Shown: piece by piece, positions 51,763 through 61,692 of the stretch
How the letters are laid out: every line of letters begins with the position of its first letter
Numbering within the stretch: position 1 is the first letter of the stretch
Made by a program: the position numbers and the translations under genes
Source: Desulfopila sp. IMCC35008
Lineage (GTDB): Bacteria > Desulfobacterota > Desulfobulbia > Desulfobulbales > Desulfocapsaceae
Reading direction: 5' to 3'
Length of the DNA stretch: 64,000 bases
NCBI RefSeq assembly: GCF_010646885.2
Contig: NZ_CP050700.1
Span: 3,870,501 to 3,934,500 of the forward strand
Notes under the pieces: model-generated
Databases searched by the model: none
What the model saw: the letters and a program-made list of their open reading frames with translations, nothing else
Told to the model about the DNA's origin: nothing

Positions 51763-54165
51763 TTATGTGCGGGGCGCAACCATCTCCCATAGCAGGCAAA
51801 CCTGCAGATTAAAGATGTCAGCACGTCTTGGCTTGATGGCAAAGGTCTCCACTTCATAATTCTCCAGAGCAAACGAGGCTGCAAGCTTGTCAATCTCGCA
51901 TTCAAGATCATTGCCAAGTTCCTCAAGTTCCAGTTCAAGCTCGGCCAGATTATCCTCAGCCCTTTTCACATCACCTTTCTCCTTGGCCACCTTGCCGACA
52001 TTGCGGATGCCCTGTGCCGCACGGCCCATATTGGTTGCAGAGATTTTCTTCCTGCCAAAAAGAGCACCGACAACAGCAACCCCAAAGGAGAGAATGGTAT
52101 CGCTGGTCTTCGACTGCACATCCACTTTCTCTTTTTCAAGCCGTTCCATGGCTCGGTCAATGCGCTTTTCCAGCCGTTTTTGTTTAACCTCGAATTTATC
52201 CTGTAGTTTTTCAACAGCCAGATCCTTTTTCTCCCTCAGACTGTCGGCAATTCGGGCCTTGAAATCACCAAGCGGCTCATAAGGCTTCGATTCAAGCTTG
52301 AGGGAACGGACCCTGAACAGTTCCAGACGTTCCTGCTGATACAGAAAATCAGAAAACGTTTTTTCATGAACCTTCAGACTCTTGAGCGACACGATACAGG
52401 AGGGGAGAGCAGAGTAACGGCCATCCTCAGGGCCCTTATGTAAACAATCCTCAAGAGGATATTCCAGTTCTTCCGCCTGATCCCAGCGAACAGGAGCATC
52501 ATCTTCATCAAGATATAATCTGCAGGCCACCTCTTTGACCTCATCGATATTCCTGACAGAATTGTAGAATCGGACATTGGCTTCGGCTGCAAGCCATGGC
52601 TCAAGCACCACCTCATCTGTGGCAACATTTTGCAGATAATACCTCTGTTCAATACCATTCGAGAGGACAGGGGGCCGGCCATCCAAGACACGACGTCTTT
52701 TGTTGCCGAGGTCTTCTGCTCCCGAACCGGTTGCTTCCGCCGGTATTGTACCCTTCCTCTGCGCCATCAGCTTCTTGATGTCTCCAGTTGAAATGGGCCC
52801 CTTCAGGTAGGACATCACCCAGCGGGTTGCAAAGAGCAGGGGTCTGTCAAGATGGGCAGAGTTGAGCAGAAACTGTCTGCCCTGCATGGAGGATAACATG
52901 CCCCGAACCGTTCCCGTATCCAGGACACCGTCACTGGCCCCACTGATTCCTTCAACTACCTTTTCCTGATCCTGCCGGGTCTGCAGTCGTCCGACAAACC
53001 AGGTGCCGATATTAGAAAGTCCCTTATAGTCGAGATCCACCGGGTTCTGGGTGGAAAGTACAATACCAATGCCGAATGCACGTGCCTGTTTCAGGAGAAG
53101 CATCATCGGTTTTTTTGACGGAGGATTGGCAATTGGTGGGAAATAGCCGAATATCTCATCCATGTACAGCAAAGCTTTTAGAGAGGAACTTCCCTGCTGC
53201 CTCCGCATCCAGCCGATCAGTCGGTTCAGCAGCATGGTAACAAAAAACATCCTCTCCGACTCAGACAGATGGGCAATGGAAAAAATAGCTGTGCGAGGTT
53301 TGCCATCCGGGGTGTAGAGGATACGCTGGATATCGAGAGGTTCACCCTCGGTCCAGGAAGCAAAGGTCGGGCTGGCCAGGATATTATTGAGCGCCATTGC
53401 AAGCCGCATTCGATCAGATTGATTGTAAAACGTGTCCAGCGGGAATACCCCGATCTTCGCAAACGGCGGATTGACAATGGCCCCTATCAACGCCTCCATC
53501 GAGAGATCCTCACCTTTTCGCCAATAATGCAAAAGGATGGAACTGATCAGGATGTGCTCCCTTGACTGCAGGGGATCACCCTCGATATCTACAAGTGCCA
53601 GAAGGCTTGTGGCTGTGGAATTCACCAGGCCATTCATGGTATCTGTGTCAGCGGCCAGCTCTTCTGCGGGAGCGTCAAAGCCGGCAAGCACCGACACCGG
53701 CACACCACTGCTTGACCCGGGTGTATAAATAGTTCGCTCTGAACGGCTGCATAACTCCCGGATACGTTCTTTATCCTGCCCCCACGAGGCAAGGCCCTCC
53801 TGCCAAGCCCTGGCTGTTTTCTCCGCATAGGCTGCTGGCTCCATCTCTTTTCTGGCTGCATCTGCAGGGTCTATCCAGGGGGCAAAATCCTCTGCTTTCA
53901 AATCGGGAAAGGTGAGTAGAAGGTTACCCATATCACCTTTGGGGTCGATGACGATCGAAGGGATATTATCCATTATCGCTTCTTCGATAATTCCGATTCC
54001 GAGACCTGTTTTTCCGCTACCGGTCATCCCGATGATGGCTGCATGAGTGGTCAGGTTCTTATTTTTGTAGAGCAGAGGCTGTGCAGACTCCTCCCCGGTC
54101 TGTAGATCGAGTTCCCTGCCCAGGTACAACAACCCGAGTTTTTCAAATGCGTACTGCCCGCTCAT
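51763..54165 (-). CDS. HerA-like AAA ATPase (DUF87-type)
   Basis: The 800-residue cytoplasmic ATPase has an N-terminal Walker A in AIIGMTGSGKTGLGIGI (about 43-58), the SIVIDPKGDMGNLL strand, and Walker B in KALLYMDEIFGYFPP. STQNPVDLDYKGLSNIGTW fits the arginine-finger/sensor region of HerA/FtsK-type pumps. The second half (about 570-770) is a mixed domain with a long charged coiled coil (about 655-740) and a small hydrophobic stretch (SFGVAVVGALFG). It lacks the NurA partner nearby. DNA or protein translocation is inferred from the fold only. The start has GGAGGACAATT. Confidence 0.82.
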   Translation of the reverse strand: MSGQYAFEKLGLLYLGRELDLQTGEESAQPLLYKNKNLTTHAAIIGMTGSGKTGLGIGIIEEAIMDNIPSIVIDPKGDMGNLLLTFPDLKAEDFAPWIDPADAARKEMEPAAYAEKTARAWQEGLASWGQDKERIRELCSRSERTIYTPGSSSGVPVSVLAGFDAPAEELAADTDTMNGLVNSTATSLLALVDIEGDPLQSREHILISSILLHYWRKGEDLSMEALIGAIVNPPFAKIGVFPLDTFYNQSDRMRLAMALNNILASPTFASWTEGEPLDIQRILYTPDGKPRTAIFSIAHLSESERMFFVTMLLNRLIGWMRRQQGSSSLKALLYMDEIFGYFPPIANPPSKKPMMLLLKQARAFGIGIVLSTQNPVDLDYKGLSNIGTWFVGRLQTRQDQEKVVEGISGASDGVLDTGTVRGMLSSMQGRQFLLNSAHLDRPLLFATRWVMSYLKGPISTGDIKKLMAQRKGTIPAEATGSGAEDLGNKRRRVLDGRPPVLSNGIEQRYYLQNVATDEVVLEPWLAAEANVRFYNSVRNIDEVKEVACRLYLDEDDAPVRWDQAEELEYPLEDCLHKGPEDGRYSALPSCIVSLKSLKVHEKTFSDFLYQQERLELFRVRSLKLESKPYEPLGDFKARIADSLREKKDLAVEKLQDKFEVKQKRLEKRIDRAMERLEKEKVDVQSKTSDTILSFGVAVVGALFGRKKISATNMGRAAQGIRNVGKVAKEKGDVKRAEDNLAELELELEELGNDLECEIDKLAASFALENYEVETFAIKPRRADIFNLQVCLLWEMVAPRT

Positions 54166-54356
54166 AATTGTCCTCCAATATAATGGTAATTACACTCAGG
54201 GCAGGACCATCCCCCTGTTGTTCTTTGCTTCGGCACGTTTTCATTTCCCCTCAAGGAGGCGGTTTGCGTTTGAGCAGTTGCCATAGGATATCGAAAATCC
54301 ATAATTAATTTGATAAGCTGCCTGTTCAGCATTATAATAGGAAGAATTCCAGTCAA
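54162..54356 (-). CDS. possible small zinc-finger leader ORF
   Basis: A 64-residue frame on the same strand ends at TGA, overlapping the ATG of the HerA-like gene by four bases. Its tail has one CPEC pair (GGWSCPECNYHYIGGQL). No ribosome binding site is visible for any of its ATGs, and only half a zinc site is present. It may be a coupled leader ORF or chance; not recognised. Confidence 0.3.
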   Translation of the reverse strand: MTGILPIIMLNRQLIKLIMDFRYPMATAQTQTASLRGNENVPKQRTTGGWSCPECNYHYIGGQL

Positions 54357-54506
54357 CCAGCATTTTTCATGAATTCTGTCAAACTGGCAAGGTGCTGTAT
54401 ATGGTCAATTACGTGCTCGATGCAAAGAGATCCGCACAGCACAACAAATCCTGGTCTGCGATTCACAGCAGGCAACACATAACGGTTCATCTACTCTTTT
54501 GATTAC

Positions 54507-55856
54507 ATGAAACACTTTGACATCACCAAGGGCCTTGACATTCCGATAAGCGGCAAGCCTGACAGGCGCATTGCAGACGGCACTCCTGTCACCAAGGTGG
54601 CACTTGTCGGAGATGATTCCATCGGCCTGAAACCCACCATGGAAGTGCAGGTTGGGGATTCGGTAATAACCGGCCAGCTCCTTTTTACGGATAAAAAAAC
54701 AGAAGGGGTGAAATATACCTCACCTGGATGCGGCACGGTACTTTCGATCAACCGCGGCCCAAAACGTAAATTTGAGTCCATAGTCCTTGAGCTGGAAGGA
54801 GATGAAAAGGTAATATTCATCAACAACCCGGCTCAACCGCCAACCGCGTATGGGGCACAGGACATCCGGTCCCTGCTGGTTGAGTCAGGGCTCTGGACCT
54901 CCTTGCGCACACGCCCTTTTGGCAAGGTGCCCGGTCCGGATTCACAACCGGCCGCACTCTTCATTACTGCCATGGAGAGTGAACCACTGGCCCCGGATAC
55001 TGTCCTGATTATCAAAGAGGCGGGTGACGACTACCAAAACGGCTTGCAATTGCTCAGGCGCCTGCTTGATGTACCCATTCACTATTGCAGTGAAAAGAGA
55101 GACTTGCTCTCTACCGAACAGGTCGAGGGGCTCAATTACTGGACTTTTACCGGGCCGCATCCTGCCGGATTGCCTTCCACCCACATTCATCTGATTGACC
55201 CTGTCCATGAGGAAAAAACTGTCTGGCAGATCGGTTACCAGGAGGTTGCCGCTATCGGCTCCCTGTTCAGGACCGGAACCTTGCCAACGGAACGAGTCGT
55301 CACGCTGGCCGGCCCGGGGGTTACCGAACCGAGTCATGTCAGGACCCGAATCGGGGCTGACCTCTTTCAACTCTGTAACAATCTGACCATAGATGAACCC
55401 GTTCGAGTCCTTTCCGGTTCGGTGTTAAGTGGTCGTACTGCAAACGGACACCAGGCATTCCTTGGACGCTGCCATAACCAGGTGTCCGTATTACCCGACA
55501 ACAGCGGGCGATCCCTGTTTAACTGGGCCATGCCCGGAATGAGCATGTTCTCGGTTAAACCGGTTTTCACCTCCGCTCTGGTAAAAAATCTGCAACTCAA
55601 GATGAACACCGCACTCTGGGGGGGACGGCGGGCTATCTACCCGCTCGGCACTTATGAGGATGTAATGCCGCTTGATATCATTCCGGTCTACCTGCTGAAA
55701 GCTTTGGCTGTACATGATACGGAAAAATCAAAAAACCTGGGCTGCCTGGAGCTGGTTGAAGAGGATCTTGCCCTCTGCAGTTTCAGTTGCCCAGGTAAAA
55801 ACGAATTCGGGCCTATGCTGCGGAATGTCCTGAACACCATTGAACTCGGAGGATAG
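54507..55856 (+). CDS. nqrA: Na+-translocating NADH:quinone reductase subunit A
   Basis: First subunit of the six-subunit sodium pump that couples NADH oxidation and quinone reduction to Na+ export. The 449-residue protein has the NqrA-typical start (DITKGLDIPISGKPDRRI), KPTMEVQVGDSVITGQ and PGCGTVLSINRGPKRKF in the biotinyl-like domain, then LRTRPFGKVPGPDS and the C-terminal RRAIYPLGTYEDVMPLDI. It is peripheral on the cytoplasmic face. It starts the nqrABCDEF operon, with the next gene 15 bases on. Confidence 0.96.
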   Translation: MKHFDITKGLDIPISGKPDRRIADGTPVTKVALVGDDSIGLKPTMEVQVGDSVITGQLLFTDKKTEGVKYTSPGCGTVLSINRGPKRKFESIVLELEGDEKVIFINNPAQPPTAYGAQDIRSLLVESGLWTSLRTRPFGKVPGPDSQPAALFITAMESEPLAPDTVLIIKEAGDDYQNGLQLLRRLLDVPIHYCSEKRDLLSTEQVEGLNYWTFTGPHPAGLPSTHIHLIDPVHEEKTVWQIGYQEVAAIGSLFRTGTLPTERVVTLAGPGVTEPSHVRTRIGADLFQLCNNLTIDEPVRVLSGSVLSGRTANGHQAFLGRCHNQVSVLPDNSGRSLFNWAMPGMSMFSVKPVFTSALVKNLQLKMNTALWGGRRAIYPLGTYEDVMPLDIIPVYLLKALAVHDTEKSKNLGCLELVEEDLALCSFSCPGKNEFGPMLRNVLNTIELGG

Positions 55857-55871
55857 GAAACAAACCGGATT

Positions 55872-57080
55872 ATGAAAAAACTTAGCTCATTCATGGAAGG
55901 TCTGGGACGCTATTTCGAGCCAGGTGGACGCTGGGAAAGATGGTATCCCCTGTATGAAGCCTTCGACTCTTTTCTCTTCGGCTCCAACCAGACTACCAAA
56001 ACAGCCCCCCATGTGCGTGACTCAATAGATCTTAAACGCATTATGACCACAGTGCTGGTCGCCCTTATTCCCTGCACTTTTATGGCCCTCTGGAACACCG
56101 GCTACCAGGCCAATCTTGCCCTGCAGGCCATGGGACTCGAAGGTCCGGAAGGGTGGCGGGGAGCGATAATGGCACTGACCGGCTGCAATCCGGCAAGCCT
56201 CATCTCCAACCTGTTGCACGGCAGTGTATATTTCCTGCCCATCTATATAGTGACTATGCTGGTCGGTTCGTTTTGGGAAGGGGTGTTCAATATTATCCGA
56301 GGACATGAATTCTCGGAAGCATTTCTTGTCACCGGTCTGCTGTTTACCCTCACCCTGCCGCCCACCATCCCTCTCTGGCAGGTGGCCTTCGGTGTCAGTG
56401 TCGGCCTGGTATTTGCCAAGGAAGTGTTCGGAGGTGTCGGTCGCAATTTCATGAACCCGGCGCTCGCCTCCCGTGCCTTCATCTATTTTGCCTATCCGGC
56501 CCAGATTACCGGCGACAAGATCTGGACCGCCGTAGACGGCATGACAGGTGCAACCCCATTGGGCTCGGCTGCCATGGCCGCCCCCGCTTCCGCGGTTGAA
56601 AGTCTTGGCTACAGTTGGAGCCAGCTGTTTATCGGCACAATCCCCGGTTCGCTGGGCGAGACTTCAGCGCTCGCCTGTTTTCTGGGTGGCGCCCTGCTCC
56701 TGATCACACGAATTGCTCCCTGGAGAGTCATTGTATCAATGCTGGCCGGAGGAGTTGCGGCAAGTACCTTTTTCTACCTGCAGGCGGACCCCGCCAGTGG
56801 AATCCATGCTATCCCACCCCACTATCACATTGTACTTGGCGGCTTTGCTTTCGGTATGATTTTCATGGCCACCGACCCGGTTTCCGCAGCGCATACCCGT
56901 ATCGGCCAATGGGTTTACGGCGCACTCACAGGTATTTTGTGTATCGTTATCCGGGTAGCGAATCCCGCCTATCCCGAAGGGGTCATGCTGGCTATTTTGC
57001 TTGGTAACGTCTCGGCCCCACTGATCGACTACTTCGTACTTCAGGCCAATATCAAGAGGAGGATGATACGCCATGGCTGA
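55872..57080 (+). CDS. nqrB: Na+-translocating NADH:quinone reductase subunit B
   Basis: The 402-residue membrane subunit has about ten helices and covalently bound FMN. The flavinylation motif is DGMTGATPL with Thr228 as the likely FMN-accepting residue, matching Thr236 of Vibrio NqrB. Further marks: RDSIDLKRIMTTVLVALIPC and VGRNFMNPALASRAFIYFAYP. It contributes the sodium pathway and riboflavin/quinone site. Its stop overlaps the nqrC start by 8 bases. Confidence 0.96.
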   Translation: MKKLSSFMEGLGRYFEPGGRWERWYPLYEAFDSFLFGSNQTTKTAPHVRDSIDLKRIMTTVLVALIPCTFMALWNTGYQANLALQAMGLEGPEGWRGAIMALTGCNPASLISNLLHGSVYFLPIYIVTMLVGSFWEGVFNIIRGHEFSEAFLVTGLLFTLTLPPTIPLWQVAFGVSVGLVFAKEVFGGVGRNFMNPALASRAFIYFAYPAQITGDKIWTAVDGMTGATPLGSAAMAAPASAVESLGYSWSQLFIGTIPGSLGETSALACFLGGALLLITRIAPWRVIVSMLAGGVAASTFFYLQADPASGIHAIPPHYHIVLGGFAFGMIFMATDPVSAAHTRIGQWVYGALTGILCIVIRVANPAYPEGVMLAILLGNVSAPLIDYFVLQANIKRRMIRHG

Positions 57081-57861
57081 TATTACTGCTGCCAAACCGT
57101 TCTACTCCGTACTGGTCCTTGCCTTTGTCTGCTCTGCCCTGGTTGCAGGTGCTGCAGTAGGACTTCGGCCCCGGCAGGAGGCCAACAAGCAGCTCGACAG
57201 GCAGAAAAACATCCTCGTCGCAGCTGGTTTGTACAATGAGAGTAAACCTGTCAAGGAGCTGTTTGCATCTATTGAGACACGGCTCGTTGACCTCGAAAAC
57301 GGCCAATTTGTCCCTGAAGAGAAGATCGACCCTGGCAGTTACAACCAGAACCGGGCACCACTCTCCGACGAATTTGGCCAACCGATTCCCAGGGATTTAG
57401 ATACCGCAAAACTTGGCAGGAGAGAAAAATACTCATTGGTCTACCTGGTGAAAGAGAATGGAGAACTATCCCAGGTGATCCTGCCGGTTCGCGGCAAGGG
57501 CCTCTGGTCAACCATGTATGCGTATGTGGCGGTCGGCGCAGATCTCAACACGGTGAACGGCGTCTCTTTTTATCAGCATGGAGAGACCCCGGGGCTGGGC
57601 GGCGAGATTGAAAACAGCCGCTGGCAGGGTGGCTGGGAAGGCAAGAAGATATATCGTGAAGATGCCAGCCTCGGCCTCGAGGTAATAAAAGGCCAGGTCA
57701 CAGATCAAAACGCAGATACGGTTTACCAGATAGACGGCATTTCAGGTGCGACACTAACCACAAAAGGCGTGGACGGACTGCTGGAATATTGGTTCAGTAA
57801 TCAGGGCTTCAAGCCGTTCCTGACACAGTTGAAAAAAGCACAGAGTAAATCAAAAGGATAG
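57073..57861 (+). CDS. nqrC: Na+-translocating NADH:quinone reductase subunit C
   Basis: The 262-residue subunit has one N-terminal membrane helix (about 11-30) and a periplasmic FMN-binding domain. Covalent FMN should attach to Thr227 in [12 protein letters not shown], as in Vibrio NqrC Thr225. Other marks are [19 protein letters not shown] and [13 protein letters not shown]. ApbE, which attaches the flavins, is not in this window and must be encoded elsewhere. It is spaced 5 bases from nqrD. Confidence 0.96.
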   Translation: MADITAAKPFYSVLVLAFVCSALVAGAAVGLRPRQEANKQLDRQKNILVAAGLYNESKPVKELFASIETRLVDLENGQFVPEEKIDPGSYNQNRAPLSDEFGQPIPRDLDTAKLGRREKYSLVYLVKENGELSQVILPVRGKGLWSTMYAYVAVGADLNTVNGVSFYQHGETPGLGGEIENSRWQGGWEGKKIYREDASLGLEVIKGQVTDQNADTVYQIDGISGATLTTKGVDGLLEYWFSNQGFKPFLTQLKKAQSKSKG

Positions 57862-57866
57862 GAATC

Positions 57867-58490
57867 ATGGCTGAAACAAAGATCGAACTGTTGACCCGTT
57901 CCGTCTTCAAACGAAATCCCATCGCCTTGCTGATCCTTGGTATCTGCTCGGCCCTGGCCGTCACGGGCCAGTTGGCGACGGCGCTGGTTATGTCGGTCTG
58001 TGTAACCGTCGTTGTTGCCTTTTCGAGCCTTACCATCTCCATCGTACGTTACCAGATCCCGGCAAGTGTACGGATAGGGTTGCAGATCATGGTCATCGCC
58101 ACCCTCGTCATCTTGGTGGACCAGATATTAAAGGCGTATGTCTTCGAACTCTCCAAACAACTCTCCATCTACGTTGGGCTCATCATCACCAACTGCATTG
58201 TCATGGGGCGAGCCGAAGGATTTGCCATGTCCAACCCGCCAGTGGCCTCTTTTGTCGACGGTATAGGTAACGGCCTCGGCTATTCCTGCATCCTGATGAC
58301 CGTCGCATTTATCCGGGAACTGTTCGGCTCCGGCTCTCTGTTTGGTTTTGAGATCCTGCAGCTCACCACAAACGGCGGTTGGTATATCCGTAACAGCATG
58401 CTGGTCCTTCCCGCCAGCGCCTTTTTTATCATCGCCCTGCTCATCTGGCTGATTCGCACAATCGATCCGAGTCAACAGGAGAAAGATTGA
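57867..58490 (+). CDS. nqrD: Na+-translocating NADH:quinone reductase subunit D
   Basis: The 207-residue inner-membrane subunit has six helices with inverted topology to NqrE. Cys27 in [13 protein letters not shown] and a Cys in [13 protein letters not shown] match the cysteines that, with those of NqrE, hold the membrane iron-sulfur centre on the electron path. [13 protein letters not shown] is also family-typical. A GGA-rich site precedes the ATG; the stop overlaps the nqrE start by 4 bases. Confidence 0.96.
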   Translation: MAETKIELLTRSVFKRNPIALLILGICSALAVTGQLATALVMSVCVTVVVAFSSLTISIVRYQIPASVRIGLQIMVIATLVILVDQILKAYVFELSKQLSIYVGLIITNCIVMGRAEGFAMSNPPVASFVDGIGNGLGYSCILMTVAFIRELFGSGSLFGFEILQLTTNGGWYIRNSMLVLPASAFFIIALLIWLIRTIDPSQQEKD

Positions 58491-59098
58491 TGGCCCATTA
58501 TATAGAGATTATTTTCCAATCTGTTTTTATCGAGAACCTGCCACTTAGCTTTTTCCTGGGCATGTGTACTTTCCTGGCCATCTCCAAACAGGTTAAAACC
58601 GCTATCGGCCTGGGCAGTGCTGTACTCTTTTTGCAGATCATCACGGTTCCGATTAACAACCTCATTCTCAACACAGTACTGAAACCAGGAGCACTCGCCT
58701 GGGCCGGCCTCCCGAACCTCGACCTCACCTTCCTTGGCCTGTTAACCTACATCGCCATAATCGCAGCCGTGGTACAGGTCCTGGAAATGGTACTTGATCG
58801 CTTTCTCCCCGCCCTCTACAACACTCTCGGTATTTTCTTGCCGCTTTTAACGGTGAACTGCGCAATCCTCGGTGCGACCCTTTTCATGGTGGAACGTGAT
58901 TATACTTTTGGGGAGTCCATGGCCTACGGGGTCGGAGCAGGAGGCGGTTTTTTCCTGGCCGTAGTACTGTTGGCCGGAATTCGGGAACGATCCGAGTATG
59001 CGGATCCTCCGGCAGGATTAAAAGGTCTTGGCATGACATTTATTACTGCCGGTCTTATGGCTATCGCCTTTATGGGGCTGGCCGGCATGAACTTATAG
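58487..59098 (+). CDS. nqrE: Na+-translocating NADH:quinone reductase subunit E
   Basis: The 203-residue six-helix subunit is the partner of NqrD. Family marks: [20 protein letters not shown] with the conserved Cys, then [14 protein letters not shown] with the second Cys, and [21 protein letters not shown] in the last loop. It starts inside the nqrD stop codon region, pointing to coupled translation and equal amounts of the two subunits. Confidence 0.96.
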   Translation: MMAHYIEIIFQSVFIENLPLSFFLGMCTFLAISKQVKTAIGLGSAVLFLQIITVPINNLILNTVLKPGALAWAGLPNLDLTFLGLLTYIAIIAAVVQVLEMVLDRFLPALYNTLGIFLPLLTVNCAILGATLFMVERDYTFGESMAYGVGAGGGFFLAVVLLAGIRERSEYADPPAGLKGLGMTFITAGLMAIAFMGLAGMNL

Positions 59099-59120
59099 AC
59101 AATTTCAAATAGCTAAGAAT

Positions 59121-60344
59121 ATGAATGAGATAATAGTAGGCGTCACCTGCTTTCTTATTTTACAGTTTCTCCTCGTCACCCTTATTGTGACTGCCCGGAA
59201 GACACTGCTTCCCAGTGGGGATGTTACCATTACCATCAATGGGGAAAAAGAGGTATCGGGAAGCCCGGGCGGCAAACTGCTCACCTCTCTGGCTGAACAC
59301 GGCATTATCCTCTCCTCTGCCTGTGGAGGCGGAGGCAGTTGCGGCCAATGCAGGTGCATAGTCCGTGAAGGGGGTGGTTCGATACTGCCCACTGAGAAAT
59401 CCAAAATAAACAACCGGGATGCCCGCGCAGGTATGCGCCTCTCCTGCCAGGTTCCAGTCAAGAGGGATATGAACATTGAAGTCCCTCCCGACATGCTCGA
59501 CGCCAAAAAGTGGCAATGCACAGTGGGCTCAAATGATAACGTGGCAACATTCATAAAAGAGCTGGTCCTGGAACTGCCGCCTGGAGAAAATGTTGATTTC
59601 AGGGCAGGTGGCTACATCCAGATAGAGGTTCCCCCGCACACCCTCTCCTATGCCAGCTTTGATATCGATGAGCGGTACCTGAGTGACTGGACCAAATTTC
59701 AGATGTTCCAATATTCCTCTCATGTTCATACGCCGGTCACCCGGGCCTACTCAATGGCGAACTACCCCGGTGAAAAAGGAATCATTAAACTCAATGTTCG
59801 AATCGCCAGCCCTCCTCCGGGAGCAACCAAGGAAATACCTCCAGGACAAGTTTCTTCCTATATTTTTAATCTCAAGGAAGGAGATGAGGTCACCATTTCC
59901 GGCCCGTTCGGTGATTTCTTCATGGACGACAGTGACTCAGAGGTCATCATTATTGGCGGTGGGGCGGGAATGGCTCCCCTGCGAAGCCACGTTTTTGATC
60001 TTTTTGAGGGACAGCAGACTGACCGGAAAGTCTCATTCTGGTATGGCGGCAGGAGTCTCAAGGAGTGCTTTTACCTCGAAGAGTTGAATGAAATGGCTGC
60101 AACGCATGAAAATTTCACCTTTCATCTCGCTCTTTCCAATCCATTGCCGGAAGATAATTGGGAAGGATATACAGGTTTTGTCCACGTTGTCCTCTTCGAC
60201 AACTATTTGAAAGATCACCCGGCCCCCGAAGATGTTAATTATTATATCTGCGGCCCGCCGGTCATGAACGAGTCCGTAACCAAGATGCTCGAAGATCTGG
60301 GGGTGGAACCCGAAAACATTCACTATGACGATTTTGGCGGATAA
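59121..60344 (+). CDS. nqrF: Na+-translocating NADH:quinone reductase subunit F
   Basis: The 407-residue entry subunit oxidises NADH. It has one N-terminal helix (about 3-23), a 2Fe-2S ferredoxin domain (Cys motif [14 protein letters not shown] and LSCQ), an FAD-binding barrel with [11 protein letters not shown], and an NADH domain with [16 protein letters not shown] and [13 protein letters not shown]. The terminal YDDFGG is family-typical. All cofactor ligands are present. It is last of the six nqr subunit genes and is followed 20 bases later by an NqrM-like gene. Confidence 0.96.
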   Translation: MNEIIVGVTCFLILQFLLVTLIVTARKTLLPSGDVTITINGEKEVSGSPGGKLLTSLAEHGIILSSACGGGGSCGQCRCIVREGGGSILPTEKSKINNRDARAGMRLSCQVPVKRDMNIEVPPDMLDAKKWQCTVGSNDNVATFIKELVLELPPGENVDFRAGGYIQIEVPPHTLSYASFDIDERYLSDWTKFQMFQYSSHVHTPVTRAYSMANYPGEKGIIKLNVRIASPPPGATKEIPPGQVSSYIFNLKEGDEVTISGPFGDFFMDDSDSEVIIIGGGAGMAPLRSHVFDLFEGQQTDRKVSFWYGGRSLKECFYLEELNEMAATHENFTFHLALSNPLPEDNWEGYTGFVHVVLFDNYLKDHPAPEDVNYYICGPPVMNESVTKMLEDLGVEPENIHYDDFGG

Positions 60345-60364
60345 ATCAGGGACAAACGTACACA

Positions 60365-60556
60365 ATGACAACATACATGCTTCTACTGCTTATTACTTTC
60401 TGCATCATGGTCACCGCCGCTCTCATTATCAATTACAGTAAACAACGAGCCGGCAAAACCAGGCACGGGCTGACCGGCATGTGTCATGAAAGCGGTGGTG
60501 AAATGTGCTCCTGCTGCAGCAGTAAATATCTCTCCAACGACTCCCGCTGTGAATGA
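60365..60556 (+). CDS. NqrM-like (Na+)-NQR maturation protein
   Basis: The 63-residue product has one membrane helix (about 5-24) and a Cys-rich tail: GMCHESGGEMCSCCSSKYL, ending in SRCE, five cysteines in all. NqrM, encoded next to nqrF in many bacteria, has the same length, single helix and clustered Cys and is needed to assemble the iron centre between NqrD and NqrE. The detailed Cys pattern differs from the gamma-proteobacterial form, so the call relies on position and layout. Confidence 0.7.
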   Translation: MTTYMLLLLITFCIMVTAALIINYSKQRAGKTRHGLTGMCHESGGEMCSCCSSKYLSNDSRCE

Positions 60557-60654
60557 CCCGGCTGCCCGCTTGACAGCAACAAGCGGACATGCTATTGGTC
60601 AGACCACTTTTATTTACATTTATTTCCCCAGAAATTCATAAACGGTAACATGTT

Positions 60655-61446
60655 ATGACTGTGTATCTTCTCTACCTCGCCCTCGGTGCTGTTGCCGGTG
60701 TTCTGGCCGGACTGCTCGGTATCGGCGGCGGTCTTATTATTGTCCCCATGCTCTCTTTCACCTTTGCCATGCAGGGGATGGACCCGGCATATATTCTGCA
60801 TTTAGCACTCGGTACTTCGCTGGCAAGTATCATCTTTACCTCAATATCAAGTCTCAGGGCTCACCATAAACGTGGAGGTGTTATCTGGCCGGTTTTCTGG
60901 AAGATTATACCAGGCATCCTGATAGGTACTTATTTCGGTTCATGGGTCGCCTCCCATCTTTCCACCTCTTTTTTGAAGATATTCTTCGGCCTCTTTCTGC
61001 TTTATGTTGCCACCCAGATGCTGCTCGGTTTTAAACCCAAAGCATCCCATAACCTTCCCGGCTCTCCCATAATGATAGGAGCCGGATCTATTATTGGTAT
61101 CTTTTCAAGCCTGGTGGGCATCGGTGGCGGCACTCTCTCTGTCCCGTTCCTCGTCTTCCACAACACTGTTATGCAAAAAGCCATCGGAACCTCAGCCGCC
61201 ATCGGCCTGCCGATAGCACTGGCCGGTTCAAGCGGGTATATTATTCACGGGCTGGGTCTTAACCTGCCACAGGGAGCGTTTGGTTTTGTGTACCTGCCCG
61301 CACTCGCAGGAATCGTTGCCGCCTCGGTGTTCACCGCCCCCCTTGGGGCAAAACTTGCTCACAGCCTGCCGGTAGAGAGGCTAAAGAAAATCTTCGCTGT
61401 GCTACTGTATCTTGTGGGGCTGAAAATGCTCTTAGGAAGCCTGTAA
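60655..61446 (+). CDS. TauE/SafE-family membrane exporter
   Basis: The 263-residue permease has about eight helices in two related halves, each starting with a Gly-rich repeat: VLAGLLGIGGGLIIVPML near the N-terminus and GIFSSLVGIGGGTLSVPFLV in the middle. TauE/SafE proteins export sulfoacetate, sulfite or other organosulfur anions; the substrate here cannot be told. It follows the nqr set by about 100 bases on the same strand but has no visible functional tie to it. Confidence 0.9.
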   Translation: MTVYLLYLALGAVAGVLAGLLGIGGGLIIVPMLSFTFAMQGMDPAYILHLALGTSLASIIFTSISSLRAHHKRGGVIWPVFWKIIPGILIGTYFGSWVASHLSTSFLKIFFGLFLLYVATQMLLGFKPKASHNLPGSPIMIGAGSIIGIFSSLVGIGGGTLSVPFLVFHNTVMQKAIGTSAAIGLPIALAGSSGYIIHGLGLNLPQGAFGFVYLPALAGIVAASVFTAPLGAKLAHSLPVERLKKIFAVLLYLVGLKMLLGSL

Positions 61447-61615
61447 GACTCCCCTGTACGCTCCTCCGGTACGCCCTCCATCTCTTCCACCCTGCTCTTC
61501 TTATGATCAGACTGTATCCACACATCCAACCTTTATGTACCCACGAATATTCATTTAGTTTTCACGTGCTTTATCGTGACCATTCTTATGTTTTCATAAA
61601 TTTTATTGTTTTTTT

Positions 61616-61644
61616 TTGACATATATCTCATAATATCCTATCAT
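61616..61644 (+). promoter_or_regulatory. sigma70-type promoter of the lrp gene
   Basis: TTGACA (61616-61621), a 17-base spacer and TATCAT (61639-61644) form a near-consensus promoter about 50 bases ahead of the Lrp-family start codon. The flanking T-run and AT-rich upstream region could add UP-element strength. Confidence 0.75.
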
Positions 61645-61657
61645 GATTTAATCATGA
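61641..61657 (+). promoter_or_regulatory. palindromic operator candidate over the lrp promoter
   Basis: TCATGATT-T-AATCATGA is a perfect 8-bp inverted repeat centred just downstream of the -10 box. Its position on the transcription start is that of a repressor site; autoregulation by the Lrp-type protein encoded next is the natural reading, but is inference. Confidence 0.6.
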
Positions 61658-61692
61658 CACGGAATAGACCGCCGATTGGCAAGGAATAAGTT

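Noticed and set aside
60541..60655. Second selenocysteine candidate: TGA at the end of the NqrM-like gene is followed by P-G-C and a 7-bp hairpin
   Set aside because: NqrM-like proteins end at this length, the downstream residues look non-coding, and the hairpin loop (ACAGCAA) has no G in its first two positions.
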